Shown here: piece by piece, positions 46,347-54,546 of the stretch
Position numbering within the stretch: position 1 is the first letter of the stretch
Layout of the letters: the number at the start of each line of letters is the position of its first letter
Origin: Streptomyces canus
Lineage (GTDB): Bacteria > Actinomycetota > Actinomycetes > Streptomycetales > Streptomycetaceae
DNA length: 64,000 bases
Direction: 5' to 3'
Assembly: GCF_001514145.1 (NCBI RefSeq)
Contig: NZ_KQ948658.1
Location: 328,576 to 392,575, forward strand
Program-made: the position numbers and the translations under genes
Notes under the pieces: generated by a model
The model's database searches: none
What the model was told of the DNA's origin: nothing
The model's input: the letters and a program-made list of their open reading frames with translations, nothing else

Positions 46347-46387
46347 GCGCCGATGGTAGTGGGCCCGGCAAAGCCCGCGCCGACCCA

Positions 46388-46454
46388 TTGACGGACGGGA
46401 TTCGCCTATCTAACCTTCATCTCCATACGTAGATATTATCTACATGGGGAGATG
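46388..46454 (+). promoter_or_regulatory. kdgD promoter with IclR-type dyad operator
   Basis: TTGACG (46388-46393) and TAACCT (46411-46416) are 17 bp apart, a good promoter. It is overlapped at its start by a 37-bp dyad centred on 46436: CATCTCC (46418-46424) against GGAGATG (46448-46454), with inner TAGATA/TATCTA. The local AT-rich core stands out. Binding there would block initiation, so it is likely the IclR operator. Confidence 0.75.
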
Positions 46455-46461
46455 AGCGAGG

Positions 46462-47400
46462 GTGACCCTCGACCCGGACACGGCCCGACGACTGCGGGAC
46501 GGCATGGCACGCGGTGTGCTGTCGTTCCCGCTCACGAGCTTCCACGACGGCGGCACCCTCGACCCGGACGGCTTCCGCGCCCATGTCGCCGCCCAGATCG
46601 CCACCGGCCCCGGCGCGCTCTTCCCGGCCTGCGGCACCGGTGAGTTCTTCTCGCTGGACGAGGACGAGTACCGGCAGGTCGTCACCATCGCGGTGGAGGA
46701 GGCCGGCGGCCGGCTGCCCGTCGTCGCCGGAACCGGCTACGGCTGGGCGCAGGCCGTTCGTTTCGCCCGGATCGCCGAGGAGGCGGGCGCGGACGCGCTG
46801 CTGGTCCTGCCGCACTACCTGGTCGCCGCCCCGCAGGACGGGCTGGTCGCGCAGCTGGAGCAGATCGCGGCGCGGACGCGGCTGCCGCTCATCGCCTACC
46901 AGCGTGGTCAGGTCGCCTTCGGCGTGGACGCGTTCAGGCGGGTCGCCGACATCCCCGGTGTCATCGGGCTCAAGGACGGACACAGCGACCTCGACCGGCT
47001 CCAGCGCCTCACGCTCGCCGCCCCAGAAGGCTTCCTGTTCTTCAACGGCGCCTCCACCGCCGAGATCCAGGCCCGCGCCTACGCCACCGTCGGGGTCCCC
47101 GCCTACTCCTCGGCCGTCCACGCCTTCGCCCCCGAGATCGCGAACACCTTCTTCACCGCCCTGCGCGACGGCGACGACGGCACGGTCGAGAAGCTGCTGC
47201 GCGACTTCTACGTTCCGCTCGTCGAACTCCGCGACCGCGTGCCCGGATACGCCGTCTCGCTGGTGAAGGCGGCGGCACGGCTGCGGGGGCGCCCGGTCGG
47301 TCCCGTGCGCGCGCCGCTCACCGATCCGTCGGCCGCCGACCTGGCGGACCTCGAGCGGCTGCTGGCCTCCGGACTCGACCTCGTAGGAGCCGACCTGTGA
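46462..47400 (+). CDS. kdgD: 5-dehydro-4-deoxyglucarate dehydratase
   Basis: This 312-residue member of the DHDPS/NAL aldolase superfamily converts 5-dehydro-4-deoxy-D-glucarate to 2,5-dioxopentanoate (alpha-ketoglutarate semialdehyde) with loss of water and CO2. Tyr146 (LIAYQRG) and Schiff-base Lys171 (VIGLKDGH) are visible, with GTGEF near 58. GTG 46462 lies under the IclR-type operator. It overlaps gudD by 4 nt (GTGA), which makes substrate for it. A semialdehyde dehydrogenase is not seen nearby. Confidence 0.92.
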   Translation: MTLDPDTARRLRDGMARGVLSFPLTSFHDGGTLDPDGFRAHVAAQIATGPGALFPACGTGEFFSLDEDEYRQVVTIAVEEAGGRLPVVAGTGYGWAQAVRFARIAEEAGADALLVLPHYLVAAPQDGLVAQLEQIAARTRLPLIAYQRGQVAFGVDAFRRVADIPGVIGLKDGHSDLDRLQRLTLAAPEGFLFFNGASTAEIQARAYATVGVPAYSSAVHAFAPEIANTFFTALRDGDDGTVEKLLRDFYVPLVELRDRVPGYAVSLVKAAARLRGRPVGPVRAPLTDPSAADLADLERLLASGLDLVGADL

Positions 47401-48686
47401 ACCTCACGATCACCGACGTCCGTCTCACGCCGATCCTCGTCGCCGATCCGCCCCTGCTGAACACGCAGGGCGTCCACCAGCCGTACACGCCCCGGCTGAT
47501 CGTCGAGGTCGAGACCGCCGACGGGGTCACCGGGGTCGGGGAGACGTACGGCGACACCAAGTACCTGGAACTCGCAAGGCCGTTCGCGTCGAAGCTGATC
47601 AGACGTCAGGTCGGTGACCTGAACGGGCTGTTCACCGTCGCCGACCAAGTGGCCGTCGATTCCTCCCGGGTCTCCGGACAGGTCGACGTCGGTGGGCTGC
47701 GAGGGGTGCAGACGGCCGACAAGCTGCGGTTGTCCGTGGTCTCCGGGTTCGAGGTCGCGTGTCTCGACGCGCTGGGCAAGGCCCTCGGGCTGCCGGTGCA
47801 CGCGCTGCTCGGGGGCAAGGTGCGCGACGCGGTCGAGTACAGCGCGTACCTGTTCTACAAGTGGGCCTCCCATCCCGAGGGCGTCGCCTCCGAGAAGGAC
47901 GACTGGGGGGCGGCTGTCGACCCCGCGGGGGTGGTCGAGCAGGCCCGGTTGTTCACGGAGCGCTATGGCTTCACATCCTTCAAGCTCAAGGGCGGAGTGT
48001 TCCCGCCGGACGAGGAGATCGCGGCGATCAGGGCGCTGGCCGAGGCGTTCCCCGGGCACCCGTTGCGGCTCGACCCCAACGGGGCCTGGAGCGTGTCGAC
48101 CTCGCTGAAGGTGGCCGCGGAGCTCGGCGATGTCCTGGAGTATCTGGAGGATCCCGCGCTGGGGACGGCGGCCATGGCCGAGGTCTCCGCCGGGACCGAG
48201 GTCCCGCTGGCCACCAACATGTGTGTGACGACCTTCGCGGAGATCAAGGAGGCGTTCGCCCGGGACGCGGTCCAGGTCGTGCTCTCGGACCACCACTACT
48301 GGGGCGGGCTGCGGAACACCCAGCAACTCGCCGCGATCTGCCGGACGTTCGGGGTGGGAGTGTCCATGCACTCCAACACACATCTGGGGATCTCGCTCGC
48401 CGCGATGACGCATGTCGCGTCCACCGTGCCCAACCTTCACCACGCCTGTGACTCGCACTATCCGTGGCAGTCGGAGGACGTGCTCAGCGAGCGGCTGACG
48501 TTCGAGGACGGGGCCGTGAAGGTCTCCGACGCGCCCGGCCTCGGCGTCGAACTCGACCGGGAGAAGCTGGAGTTCCTGCATCGGCGGTGGCTCGATGACG
48601 ACGGCTCGCTGCGGGAGCGGGACGATGCTGCGGCCATGCGGGTGGCCGAGCCGGAGTGGGTTACGCCGGTTGTGCCTCGCTGGTAG
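47397..48686 (+). CDS. gudD: Glucarate dehydratase
   Basis: This 429-residue enolase-superfamily enzyme dehydrates D-glucarate to 5-dehydro-4-deoxyglucarate, the substrate of KdgD. The KxK motif is Lys196-x-Lys198 (SFKLKGG); metal ligands include Asp226 (DPNGAW) and Glu251 (LEDP); the catalytic dyad is near Asp298 and His325 (SMHSNTHLG). GTG 47397 overlaps the kdgD stop. Both genes sit under the IclR-regulated promoter. Confidence 0.93.
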   Translation: MNLTITDVRLTPILVADPPLLNTQGVHQPYTPRLIVEVETADGVTGVGETYGDTKYLELARPFASKLIRRQVGDLNGLFTVADQVAVDSSRVSGQVDVGGLRGVQTADKLRLSVVSGFEVACLDALGKALGLPVHALLGGKVRDAVEYSAYLFYKWASHPEGVASEKDDWGAAVDPAGVVEQARLFTERYGFTSFKLKGGVFPPDEEIAAIRALAEAFPGHPLRLDPNGAWSVSTSLKVAAELGDVLEYLEDPALGTAAMAEVSAGTEVPLATNMCVTTFAEIKEAFARDAVQVVLSDHHYWGGLRNTQQLAAICRTFGVGVSMHSNTHLGISLAAMTHVASTVPNLHHACDSHYPWQSEDVLSERLTFEDGAVKVSDAPGLGVELDREKLEFLHRRWLDDDGSLRERDDAAAMRVAEPEWVTPVVPRW

Positions 48687-48702
48687 CGGCGGGGACTTTT
48701 CA

Positions 48703-48728
48703 GCCCAGCATGCTGGAGGGGGCTGGGC
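48703..48728 (+). terminator. Hairpin after gudD
   Basis: GCCCAGC (48703-48709) pairs with GCTGGGC (48722-48728), 16 nt after the gudD stop. The rest of the 278-bp gap up to the kinase gene shows no gene. Confidence 0.55.
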
Positions 48729-48964
48729 CTGGACGTACGGTTCCTCTCGCCGGGGCATGACGAGCGGATCCGGACGCGGACGGAGACGGCCGGGCGGTCA
48801 CCGCCGCCCCTGGGGCCCCTGGAGTCACACCCGGCGTGGCCCGGACGGCGCGCCCGGGACCTGCGACGGCCTGACGTGGCGGGCGGGTCGCAGGTGAGCG
48901 CCGACGCGTTGTCGGCGGCGTGGTGCAGACTGGCCTGATCCGCACCACGTCCAGGGAGCGCACC

Positions 48965-50122
48965 GTGATCGCGTCCAACGCGTCCACCGGAAAGGGACCG
49001 TCGCACTTCGGAGGGACCGGGCACGGCCAGGCCCGGGTCGACCCTCTCGCAGCTCTGCGGGTACCCGACGATCCCCCCTGGGACGTCTATCTCACCGGCA
49101 CCGTGTTCCTCGACATCATCTTCACCGGGCTCGACTCCGCCCCGGTGCGCGGGACCGAGTCCTGGGCACGCGGGATGGGGTCGAGCCCCGGCGGTGTGGC
49201 GAACATGGCCACGGCCCTGGCCCGGCTCGGGCTGCGCACCTCACTGGCCGCGGCCTTCGGCGACGACCACTACGGCGAGTACTGCTGGGACGCCCTCGAG
49301 CAGGGCGAGGGCATCGACCTCTCCCCGTCCCGGACGGTCCCCGGCTGGCACTCCCCGGTCACCGTGTCGATGGCGTACGAAGGCGAACGCACCATGGTCT
49401 CCCACGGCCACGAGCCGCCCCCGGAGGCCGTGCTCATCCAGGAGGGCGCGCCTGACTGCCCCCCACGCGCGCGTGCGGCGGTGGCGTCGCTCGAGCCGGG
49501 GAAGCGTGCCCCCTGGATCGCTCAGGCGGCACACAAGGGCACCCGCATCTTCGCCGACGTCGGCTGGGACGAGACCGGGGCGTGGGACCTGGCGGGCCTC
49601 GCCGACCTCGAACACTGCGAGGCCTTCCTGCCGAACGCGCAGGAGGCGATGCGCTACACCGGCGCCACCTGCCCCCGGGAGGCCGCGCACGCGCTCACCG
49701 AACATGTGCCGCTGGCCGTGGTCACCCTCGGCGCGGAGGGCGCGTACGCCGTGGACCGGCGTACCGGGGAGACCGCCGAGGTCCCGGCGATCGAGGTCGA
49801 GGCGCTCGATCCGACCGGCGCCGGGGACGTCTTCGTGGCCGGCTTCGTCACCGGCACCCTCGCGGGCTGGCCGCTGGCGGACCGCCTGGCCTTCGCCGGC
49901 CTGACCGCCGCGCTCTCCGTCCAGGAGTTCGGCGGCTCCCTCTCCGCGCCGGGCTGGTCCGAGATCGGCGCATGGTGGCGCAAGGTCCAGTCCGTGGCCT
50001 CCCAGGACCCGACCGCCCTGCGACGCTACGCCTTCCTGGCGGACCTGGCCCCGGAGGAGCAGTCCCCGGGCTGGCCGCTACGACGCGCGGTGCCGACGAT
50101 CGGGTTCGGCCGCTCGACCTGA
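48965..50122 (+). CDS. PfkB-family carbohydrate kinase
   Basis: This 385-residue ribokinase-like enzyme has the PfkB signature DPTGAGDVFVAGF near residue 285 (catalytic Asp) and the N-terminal GGVANMATALARLG sugar-binding helix with GDDHYGEYC. It phosphorylates a sugar or nucleoside; the substrate is unknown. GTG 48965 is chosen because AGGGAG lies six bases before it; a longer frame from 48920 lacks an SD. It follows the gud pair but has its own leader region, so KDG kinase is only a guess. Confidence 0.88.
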   Translation: MIASNASTGKGPSHFGGTGHGQARVDPLAALRVPDDPPWDVYLTGTVFLDIIFTGLDSAPVRGTESWARGMGSSPGGVANMATALARLGLRTSLAAAFGDDHYGEYCWDALEQGEGIDLSPSRTVPGWHSPVTVSMAYEGERTMVSHGHEPPPEAVLIQEGAPDCPPRARAAVASLEPGKRAPWIAQAAHKGTRIFADVGWDETGAWDLAGLADLEHCEAFLPNAQEAMRYTGATCPREAAHALTEHVPLAVVTLGAEGAYAVDRRTGETAEVPAIEVEALDPTGAGDVFVAGFVTGTLAGWPLADRLAFAGLTAALSVQEFGGSLSAPGWSEIGAWWRKVQSVASQDPTALRRYAFLADLAPEEQSPGWPLRRAVPTIGFGRST

Positions 50123-50125
50123 GGG

Positions 50126-50320
50126 CGCCGCGGGAGGTCGGGCCGGGGGTATGGGCGGGTGGTGTTGTGGCGGGGCGGGTTGCTTCCGTGGCTTGTCGAG
50201 GGGTCGGCCTGTCTGTGCCGCGGGATGTCGGGGCCTGGTGGTGTTGCGGCGGGGCGGGCTGCTTCCGTGGCTTGTCGAGGGGGTCGGCTCGTCAGTGCCG
50301 CGGGAGGTCGGGTTCGGGCC
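50126..50320 (+). repeat. 79-bp tandem repeat, about 2.3 copies
   Basis: Two copies begin GGTGGTGTTG at 50158 and 50237, exactly 79 bp apart. Both contain GGGCTGCTTCCGTGGCTTGT (one base differs in copy 1) and a GTGCCGCGGG tail. A partial third copy, only the tail (GCCGCGGGAGGTCGGG), lies at about 50126-50150. It fills the gap between the convergent kinase and FAD-binding genes. Confidence 0.8.
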
Positions 50321-50372
50321 CTGTCGCCGCGGAGCGGTTGGCCTCCGAGGGCGCGTCGGGCGGGTTGGTCCC

Positions 50373-51089
50373 TCAGGGACCGGTCGGCCGGTCCAGCACC
50401 GACACCACCTGCTCACGGACCACCTCGCGGGCCGCGGCGGGGAGCGCCCCTATCGTCGTACCGCTCAAGACGTCGAGCACGCTGTCCGCGCCCGCGTCGC
50501 AGGGCACGCTCTCGCTCAGGAACTCGTAGCCGTCGCGGACGGCGACGCGCAGGACCGGGCGGTCGTCCGCGTGGACGGCCGTGGCGACGACCAGGGGCGG
50601 TGGGCCGCCCGGGGCCTCGGCCACCTTGCGGTAGCCGCTGACGAGCGGATCGCGCCAGTGCAGGCTCAGCAGCAGCGGCTTCTTGGCGAGCAGCTCGGCG
50701 AGGTCGGTCTCGAACGGCCCCTCCGCCGCCAGCACCCGCGCGCGGGCGTCCAGGACGAGTGCCGCGGGCAGCAGACAGCGCAGGGTGCTGCCGACGATGT
50801 TCCCGCCGACCGTGGCGGCCCGGCGCACGGCCCCGGTGCCGATGCCCGACGCAGCCCGGTGCAGAACCTCCGGCACCCGCTCGTCGATCCGGTTCAGCAG
50901 GACCGCCGCCCCCACCTCGCCGGCCCCCAGAACGTTCGCCTCCGGAACCTCGCGCAGCGACACGGCCTGCTCGGGGAAACCGTCGCGTTGCCAGGCGGCC
51001 CACACCAGCGTGGCACCGCCGACGGGTATCGCCCCGTCGGTCAGACACTCCTGTGCCTCGGGCAGGGACGTGGGCAGACGCAGCAGCAC
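50373..51089 (-). CDS. Solitary FAD-binding subunit of a molybdenum hydroxylase type
   Basis: This 238-residue protein resembles the FAD-binding subunit of xanthine/CO dehydrogenases. It has an N-terminal MLLRLPTSLPEAQECLTDGA (start of the PCMH-type FAD domain), VGGATLVWAAWQR, GAVRRAATVGGNIVGS and LLPAALVLDARARVLA. It ends before a full C-terminal CO_deh_flav_C domain. GTG 51089 has AAGGAAG as SD. No molybdopterin or 2Fe-2S subunit genes are adjacent, so it must work alone, with distant partners, or in another role. Confidence 0.8.
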   Translation of the reverse strand: MLLRLPTSLPEAQECLTDGAIPVGGATLVWAAWQRDGFPEQAVSLREVPEANVLGAGEVGAAVLLNRIDERVPEVLHRAASGIGTGAVRRAATVGGNIVGSTLRCLLPAALVLDARARVLAAEGPFETDLAELLAKKPLLLSLHWRDPLVSGYRKVAEAPGGPPPLVVATAVHADDRPVLRVAVRDGYEFLSESVPCDAGADSVLDVLSGTTIGALPAAAREVVREQVVSVLDRPTGP

Positions 51090-51316
51090 GGTCTTCCTTC
51101 TTCGATCAGTCGAGGACTTCGAACACACAGGGCAGTGAGCGCATTCTTTCCGGGGCCCCGGGGGAGCATGCAGGGCTCACCGCTGCATTCGGGGCGCCCT
51201 GACCGTCGAAAAGCCCTACGGCGTTGTCAGTGCACCGTCGTACCCTTGAAACCGCGAGGCCGCCTTCCACTGCGCGGCCATGACGAGGAGGAACCGCAGG
51301 CGTTGAGCGCCGGCCC

Positions 51317-52375
51317 ATGACTCAGACACCCACAGGTCACAGCCCCGCGCAGGGACAGGCGAGAGCACAGTTCACGGTCCCCGCCCAGCACCCCATGGTC
51401 ACGGTCCTGGGATCCGGCGACTCCCTCCTGCGCGTGATCGAGAAGGCCTTCCCGGCGGCCGACATCCATGTCCGGGGCAACGAGATCAGCGCGACAGGCG
51501 AGGCGGCGGACGTCGCCCTCGTCCAGCGCCTGTTCGACGAGATGATGCTGGTGCTCCGCACCGGACAGCCGATGACGGAGGACGCAGTGGAACGCTCGAT
51601 CGCCATGCTGCGAGCGAGCGAGAACGGGACGAGCGACGGCCAGGAGACCCCGGCCGAAGTGCTCACACAGAACATCCTGTCCTCGCGCGGCCGCACCATC
51701 CGCCCCAAGACCCTCAACCAGAAGCGCTACGTCGACGCGATCGACAAGCACACGATCGTCTTCGGCATCGGCCCCGCCGGTACCGGCAAGACCTACCTCG
51801 CCATGGCCAAGGCGGTGCAGGCCCTGCAGTCCAAGCAGGTCAACCGCATCATCCTGACCCGCCCCGCGGTCGAGGCGGGAGAGCGGCTGGGCTTCCTGCC
51901 CGGCACCCTCTACGAGAAGATCGACCCGTACCTGCGCCCGCTGTACGACGCCCTGCACGACATGCTGGACCCGGACTCGATCCCGAAGCTGATGGCTTCG
52001 GGGACGATCGAGGTGGCGCCGCTGGCGTATATGCGAGGCAGGACCCTTAATGATGCTTTTATCATCCTGGACGAGGCCCAGAACACGAGCCCCGAGCAGA
52101 TGAAGATGTTCCTCACCCGCCTCGGCTTCGACTCGAAGATCGTGATCACGGGTGATGTGACGCAGGTCGACCTGCCCACCGGCACCAAGTCGGGTCTGCG
52201 CCAGGTCCAGGACATCCTGGAGGGGCTCGACGACGTGCACTTCTCCCGCCTGTCCTCCCAGGACGTCGTACGGCACAGGCTGGTCGGCCGTATCGTCGAC
52301 GCGTACGAGAAGTACGACAACGAGAACGGTACGGAGAACGGCACCCACAAGGGCGGCCGGAACAAGCGGAAGTAG
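51317..52375 (+). CDS. phoH: PhoH-like ATPase
   Basis: This 352-residue P-loop ATPase has Walker A GPAGTGKT (about 154-161) and Walker [10 protein letters not shown]. An N-terminal KH-like segment ([19 protein letters not shown]) precedes. PhoH next to ybeY is a conserved pair implicated in RNA and ribosome quality control. ATG 51317 is 13 nt past the end of a possible 8-codon upstream ORF. A short run of codons at 52050-52067 (CTT AAT GAT GCT TTT) is unusually AT-rich for this genome. Confidence 0.95.
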   Translation: MTQTPTGHSPAQGQARAQFTVPAQHPMVTVLGSGDSLLRVIEKAFPAADIHVRGNEISATGEAADVALVQRLFDEMMLVLRTGQPMTEDAVERSIAMLRASENGTSDGQETPAEVLTQNILSSRGRTIRPKTLNQKRYVDAIDKHTIVFGIGPAGTGKTYLAMAKAVQALQSKQVNRIILTRPAVEAGERLGFLPGTLYEKIDPYLRPLYDALHDMLDPDSIPKLMASGTIEVAPLAYMRGRTLNDAFIILDEAQNTSPEQMKMFLTRLGFDSKIVITGDVTQVDLPTGTKSGLRQVQDILEGLDDVHFSRLSSQDVVRHRLVGRIVDAYEKYDNENGTENGTHKGGRNKRK

Positions 52376-52388
52376 ACAAGCCAGCACC

Positions 52389-52886
52389 ATGTCGATCGAC
52401 GTCAACAACGAGTCCGGAACCGAGGTCGACGAGCAGGCGATCCTCGACATCGCCCGCTACGCGCTCGCGCGGATGCGCATCCACCCGCTCTCCGAGCTCT
52501 CGGTGATCGTCGTGGACACCGACGCCATGGAGCAGCTGCACATCCAGTGGATGGACCTGCCGGGGCCCACCGACGTCATGTCCTTCCCGATGGACGAGCT
52601 CAGGCCGCCCAGCAAGGACGACGACGAGCCCCCGCAGGGCCTCCTCGGCGACATCGTGCTGTGTCCCGAGGTCGCCAAGCGGCAGGGCGAGGAGGCCGAG
52701 ACGCAGCACTCCATGGACGAGGAGCTCCAACTCCTCACCGTCCACGGCGTACTGCACCTCCTCGGGTACGACCACGAGGAGCCGGACGAGAAGGCCGAGA
52801 TGTTCGGCCTGCAGGCGGCCATCGTGGACGGGTGGCGGCAGGAGAAGGGGCTCACCGGCCCGTCCCCCGCGCCGACCGTCTCATGA
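52389..52886 (+). CDS. ybeY: Endoribonuclease YbeY
   Basis: This 165-residue metal-dependent RNase acts in 16S rRNA 3'-end maturation and ribosome quality control. The zinc motif [11 protein letters not shown] (H-x3-H-x5-H) is intact, with an upstream [10 protein letters not shown] and [10 protein letters not shown]. It is 13 bp after phoH and overlaps corC by 4 nt (ATGA), so phoH-ybeY-corC-yjbR form one operon. Confidence 0.96.
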   Translation: MSIDVNNESGTEVDEQAILDIARYALARMRIHPLSELSVIVVDTDAMEQLHIQWMDLPGPTDVMSFPMDELRPPSKDDDEPPQGLLGDIVLCPEVAKRQGEEAETQHSMDEELQLLTVHGVLHLLGYDHEEPDEKAEMFGLQAAIVDGWRQEKGLTGPSPAPTVS

Positions 52887-54190
52887 GCCTGCCCCTCGTC
52901 TCCGGCGCGATCGCCCTGGTCGTCGTCGCCTGGCTCGCCGCCTGCGCGGAGGCGGGCCTCGCGCGCGTCTCCAGCTTCCGCGCCGAGGAAGCCGTACGCA
53001 ACGGCCGGCGCGGCAGCGCCAAGCTCGCCCAGATCGCCGCCGACCCGACCCGCTATCTCAACGTGGCGCTGCTGGTGCGCGTCGCGTGCGAGATGGCGGC
53101 GGCCGCCCTGGTCACCTACGCCTGTCTCCAGGAGTTCCCGGGCACCACCCGCGCCCTGCTCGTCGCGATCGGGGTCATGGTGCTCGTGTCGTACGTCGCC
53201 GTCGGCGTCTCCCCGCGCACCATCGGGCGTCAGCACCCGCTCAACACGGCGACCGCGGCGGCGTACATCCTGCTCCCGCTGGCCCGGATCATGGGGCCGA
53301 TCCCGTCGTTGCTGATTCTCATCGGCAACGCGCTCACCCCCGGCAAGGGCTTCCGCCGCGGCCCGTTCGCGTCCGAGGCGGAGCTGCGCGCGCTGGTCGA
53401 CCTCGCCGAGAAGGAGTCGCTGATCGAGGACGAGGAGCGCCGGATGGTGCACTCGGTCTTCGAGCTGGGCGACACGCTGGTGCGGGAGGTCATGGTCCCG
53501 CGGACCGACCTCGTCGTCATCGAGCGTTACAAGACCATCCGCCAGGCACTGACCCTCGCGCTGCGCTCGGGCTTCTCGCGGATCCCCGTGTCCGGGGAGA
53601 GCGAGGACGACATCGTCGGGATCGTGTATCTGAAGGACCTGGTCCGCAAGACGCACATCAGCCGGGACGCCGAGTCCGAGCTGGTCTCCACCGCCATGCG
53701 GCCCGCGGCCTTCGTGCCCGACACCAAGAACGCCGGCGACCTGCTGCGCGAGATGCAGCAGGACCGCAACCACGTCGCCGTCGTCATCGACGAGTACGGC
53801 GGCACGGCCGGCATCGTCACGATCGAGGACATCCTCGAGGAGATCGTCGGCGAGATCACCGACGAGTACGACCGCGAGCTGCCGCCGGTGGAGGATCTCG
53901 GCGACGACCGCCACCGGGTCACGGCCCGACTCGACATCACCGACCTGGGCGAGCTGTACGGGCTCGAGGAGTACGACGACGAGGACGTGGAGACCGTCGG
54001 GGGGCTCCTGGCGAAGGCGCTGGGCCGGGTGCCCATCGCCGGGGCCTCCGCCGCCGTCGACCTTCCGGACGGCCGCCGGCTCCGCCTGACCGCGGAGGCC
54101 GCGGCCGGACGCCGGAACAAGATCGTGACGGTTCTGGTGGAGCCGGTGGGCGTAGCCGGAGCGGCCGAAGAGGAGAAGGAGTCCGAGTGA
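52883..54190 (+). CDS. Hemolysin-type CNNM/CBS membrane protein (CorC family)
   Basis: This 435-residue protein has a CNNM/DUF21 membrane domain (about 1-180, four hydrophobic segments starting [20 protein letters not shown]), a tandem CBS pair (about 200-320, including [12 protein letters not shown] and [20 protein letters not shown]) and a C-terminal CorC/HlyC domain. Such proteins are linked to magnesium or cobalt efflux. It overlaps ybeY and yjbR by 4 nt each, within the phoH operon. Confidence 0.95.
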   Translation: MSLPLVSGAIALVVVAWLAACAEAGLARVSSFRAEEAVRNGRRGSAKLAQIAADPTRYLNVALLVRVACEMAAAALVTYACLQEFPGTTRALLVAIGVMVLVSYVAVGVSPRTIGRQHPLNTATAAAYILLPLARIMGPIPSLLILIGNALTPGKGFRRGPFASEAELRALVDLAEKESLIEDEERRMVHSVFELGDTLVREVMVPRTDLVVIERYKTIRQALTLALRSGFSRIPVSGESEDDIVGIVYLKDLVRKTHISRDAESELVSTAMRPAAFVPDTKNAGDLLREMQQDRNHVAVVIDEYGGTAGIVTIEDILEEIVGEITDEYDRELPPVEDLGDDRHRVTARLDITDLGELYGLEEYDDEDVETVGGLLAKALGRVPIAGASAAVDLPDGRRLRLTAEAAAGRRNKIVTVLVEPVGVAGAAEEEKESE

Positions 54191-54546
54191 CCCCTCGGGA
54201 ACTGCGCGCGCTCTGCCTCTCCTTCAACGCGGTGGTGGAGGACTTCCCGTTCAACCCGGAGACCTCGGTCTTCAAGGTGCTGGGCAAGCTCTTCGCCCTC
54301 ACGAACCTGGACGCGCGGCCCCTGAAGGTCAACCTCAAGTGCGACCCGGAGGACGCGATCCGGCTGCGTACCGACCATCCCGGGCTGATCGCCCCCGGCT
54401 ACCACATGAACAAGCGCCACTGGAACACCGTCACCGTCGACGGCGAACTCCCGGACCGTCTGGTCCGGGAGCTCGTCGAGGACTCGTACGACCTGGTGGT
54501 GGCCGGTCTACCGCGCGCCGACCGGCTCCGCCTCGACCGCCCCTGA
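54187..54546 (+). CDS. MmcQ/YjbR family DNA-binding-like protein
   Basis: This 119-residue protein is a MmcQ/YjbR domain, a DNA-binding-like double-wing fold. LCLSFNAVVEDFPFNPET and VFKVLGKLFALT, then GYHMNKRHWNTVTVDG, are family features. GTG 54187 overlaps the corC stop (GTGA). Its 3' end overlaps the convergent MFS gene by 39 bp. Function is unknown. Confidence 0.9.
   Translation: MTPRELRALCLSFNAVVEDFPFNPETSVFKVLGKLFALTNLDARPLKVNLKCDPEDAIRLRTDHPGLIAPGYHMNKRHWNTVTVDGELPDRLVRELVEDSYDLVVAGLPRADRLRLDRP

Noticed and set aside
48920..48964. Upstream GTG start for the PfkB kinase
   Set aside because: No SD; GTG 48965 has AGGGAG at the proper distance.
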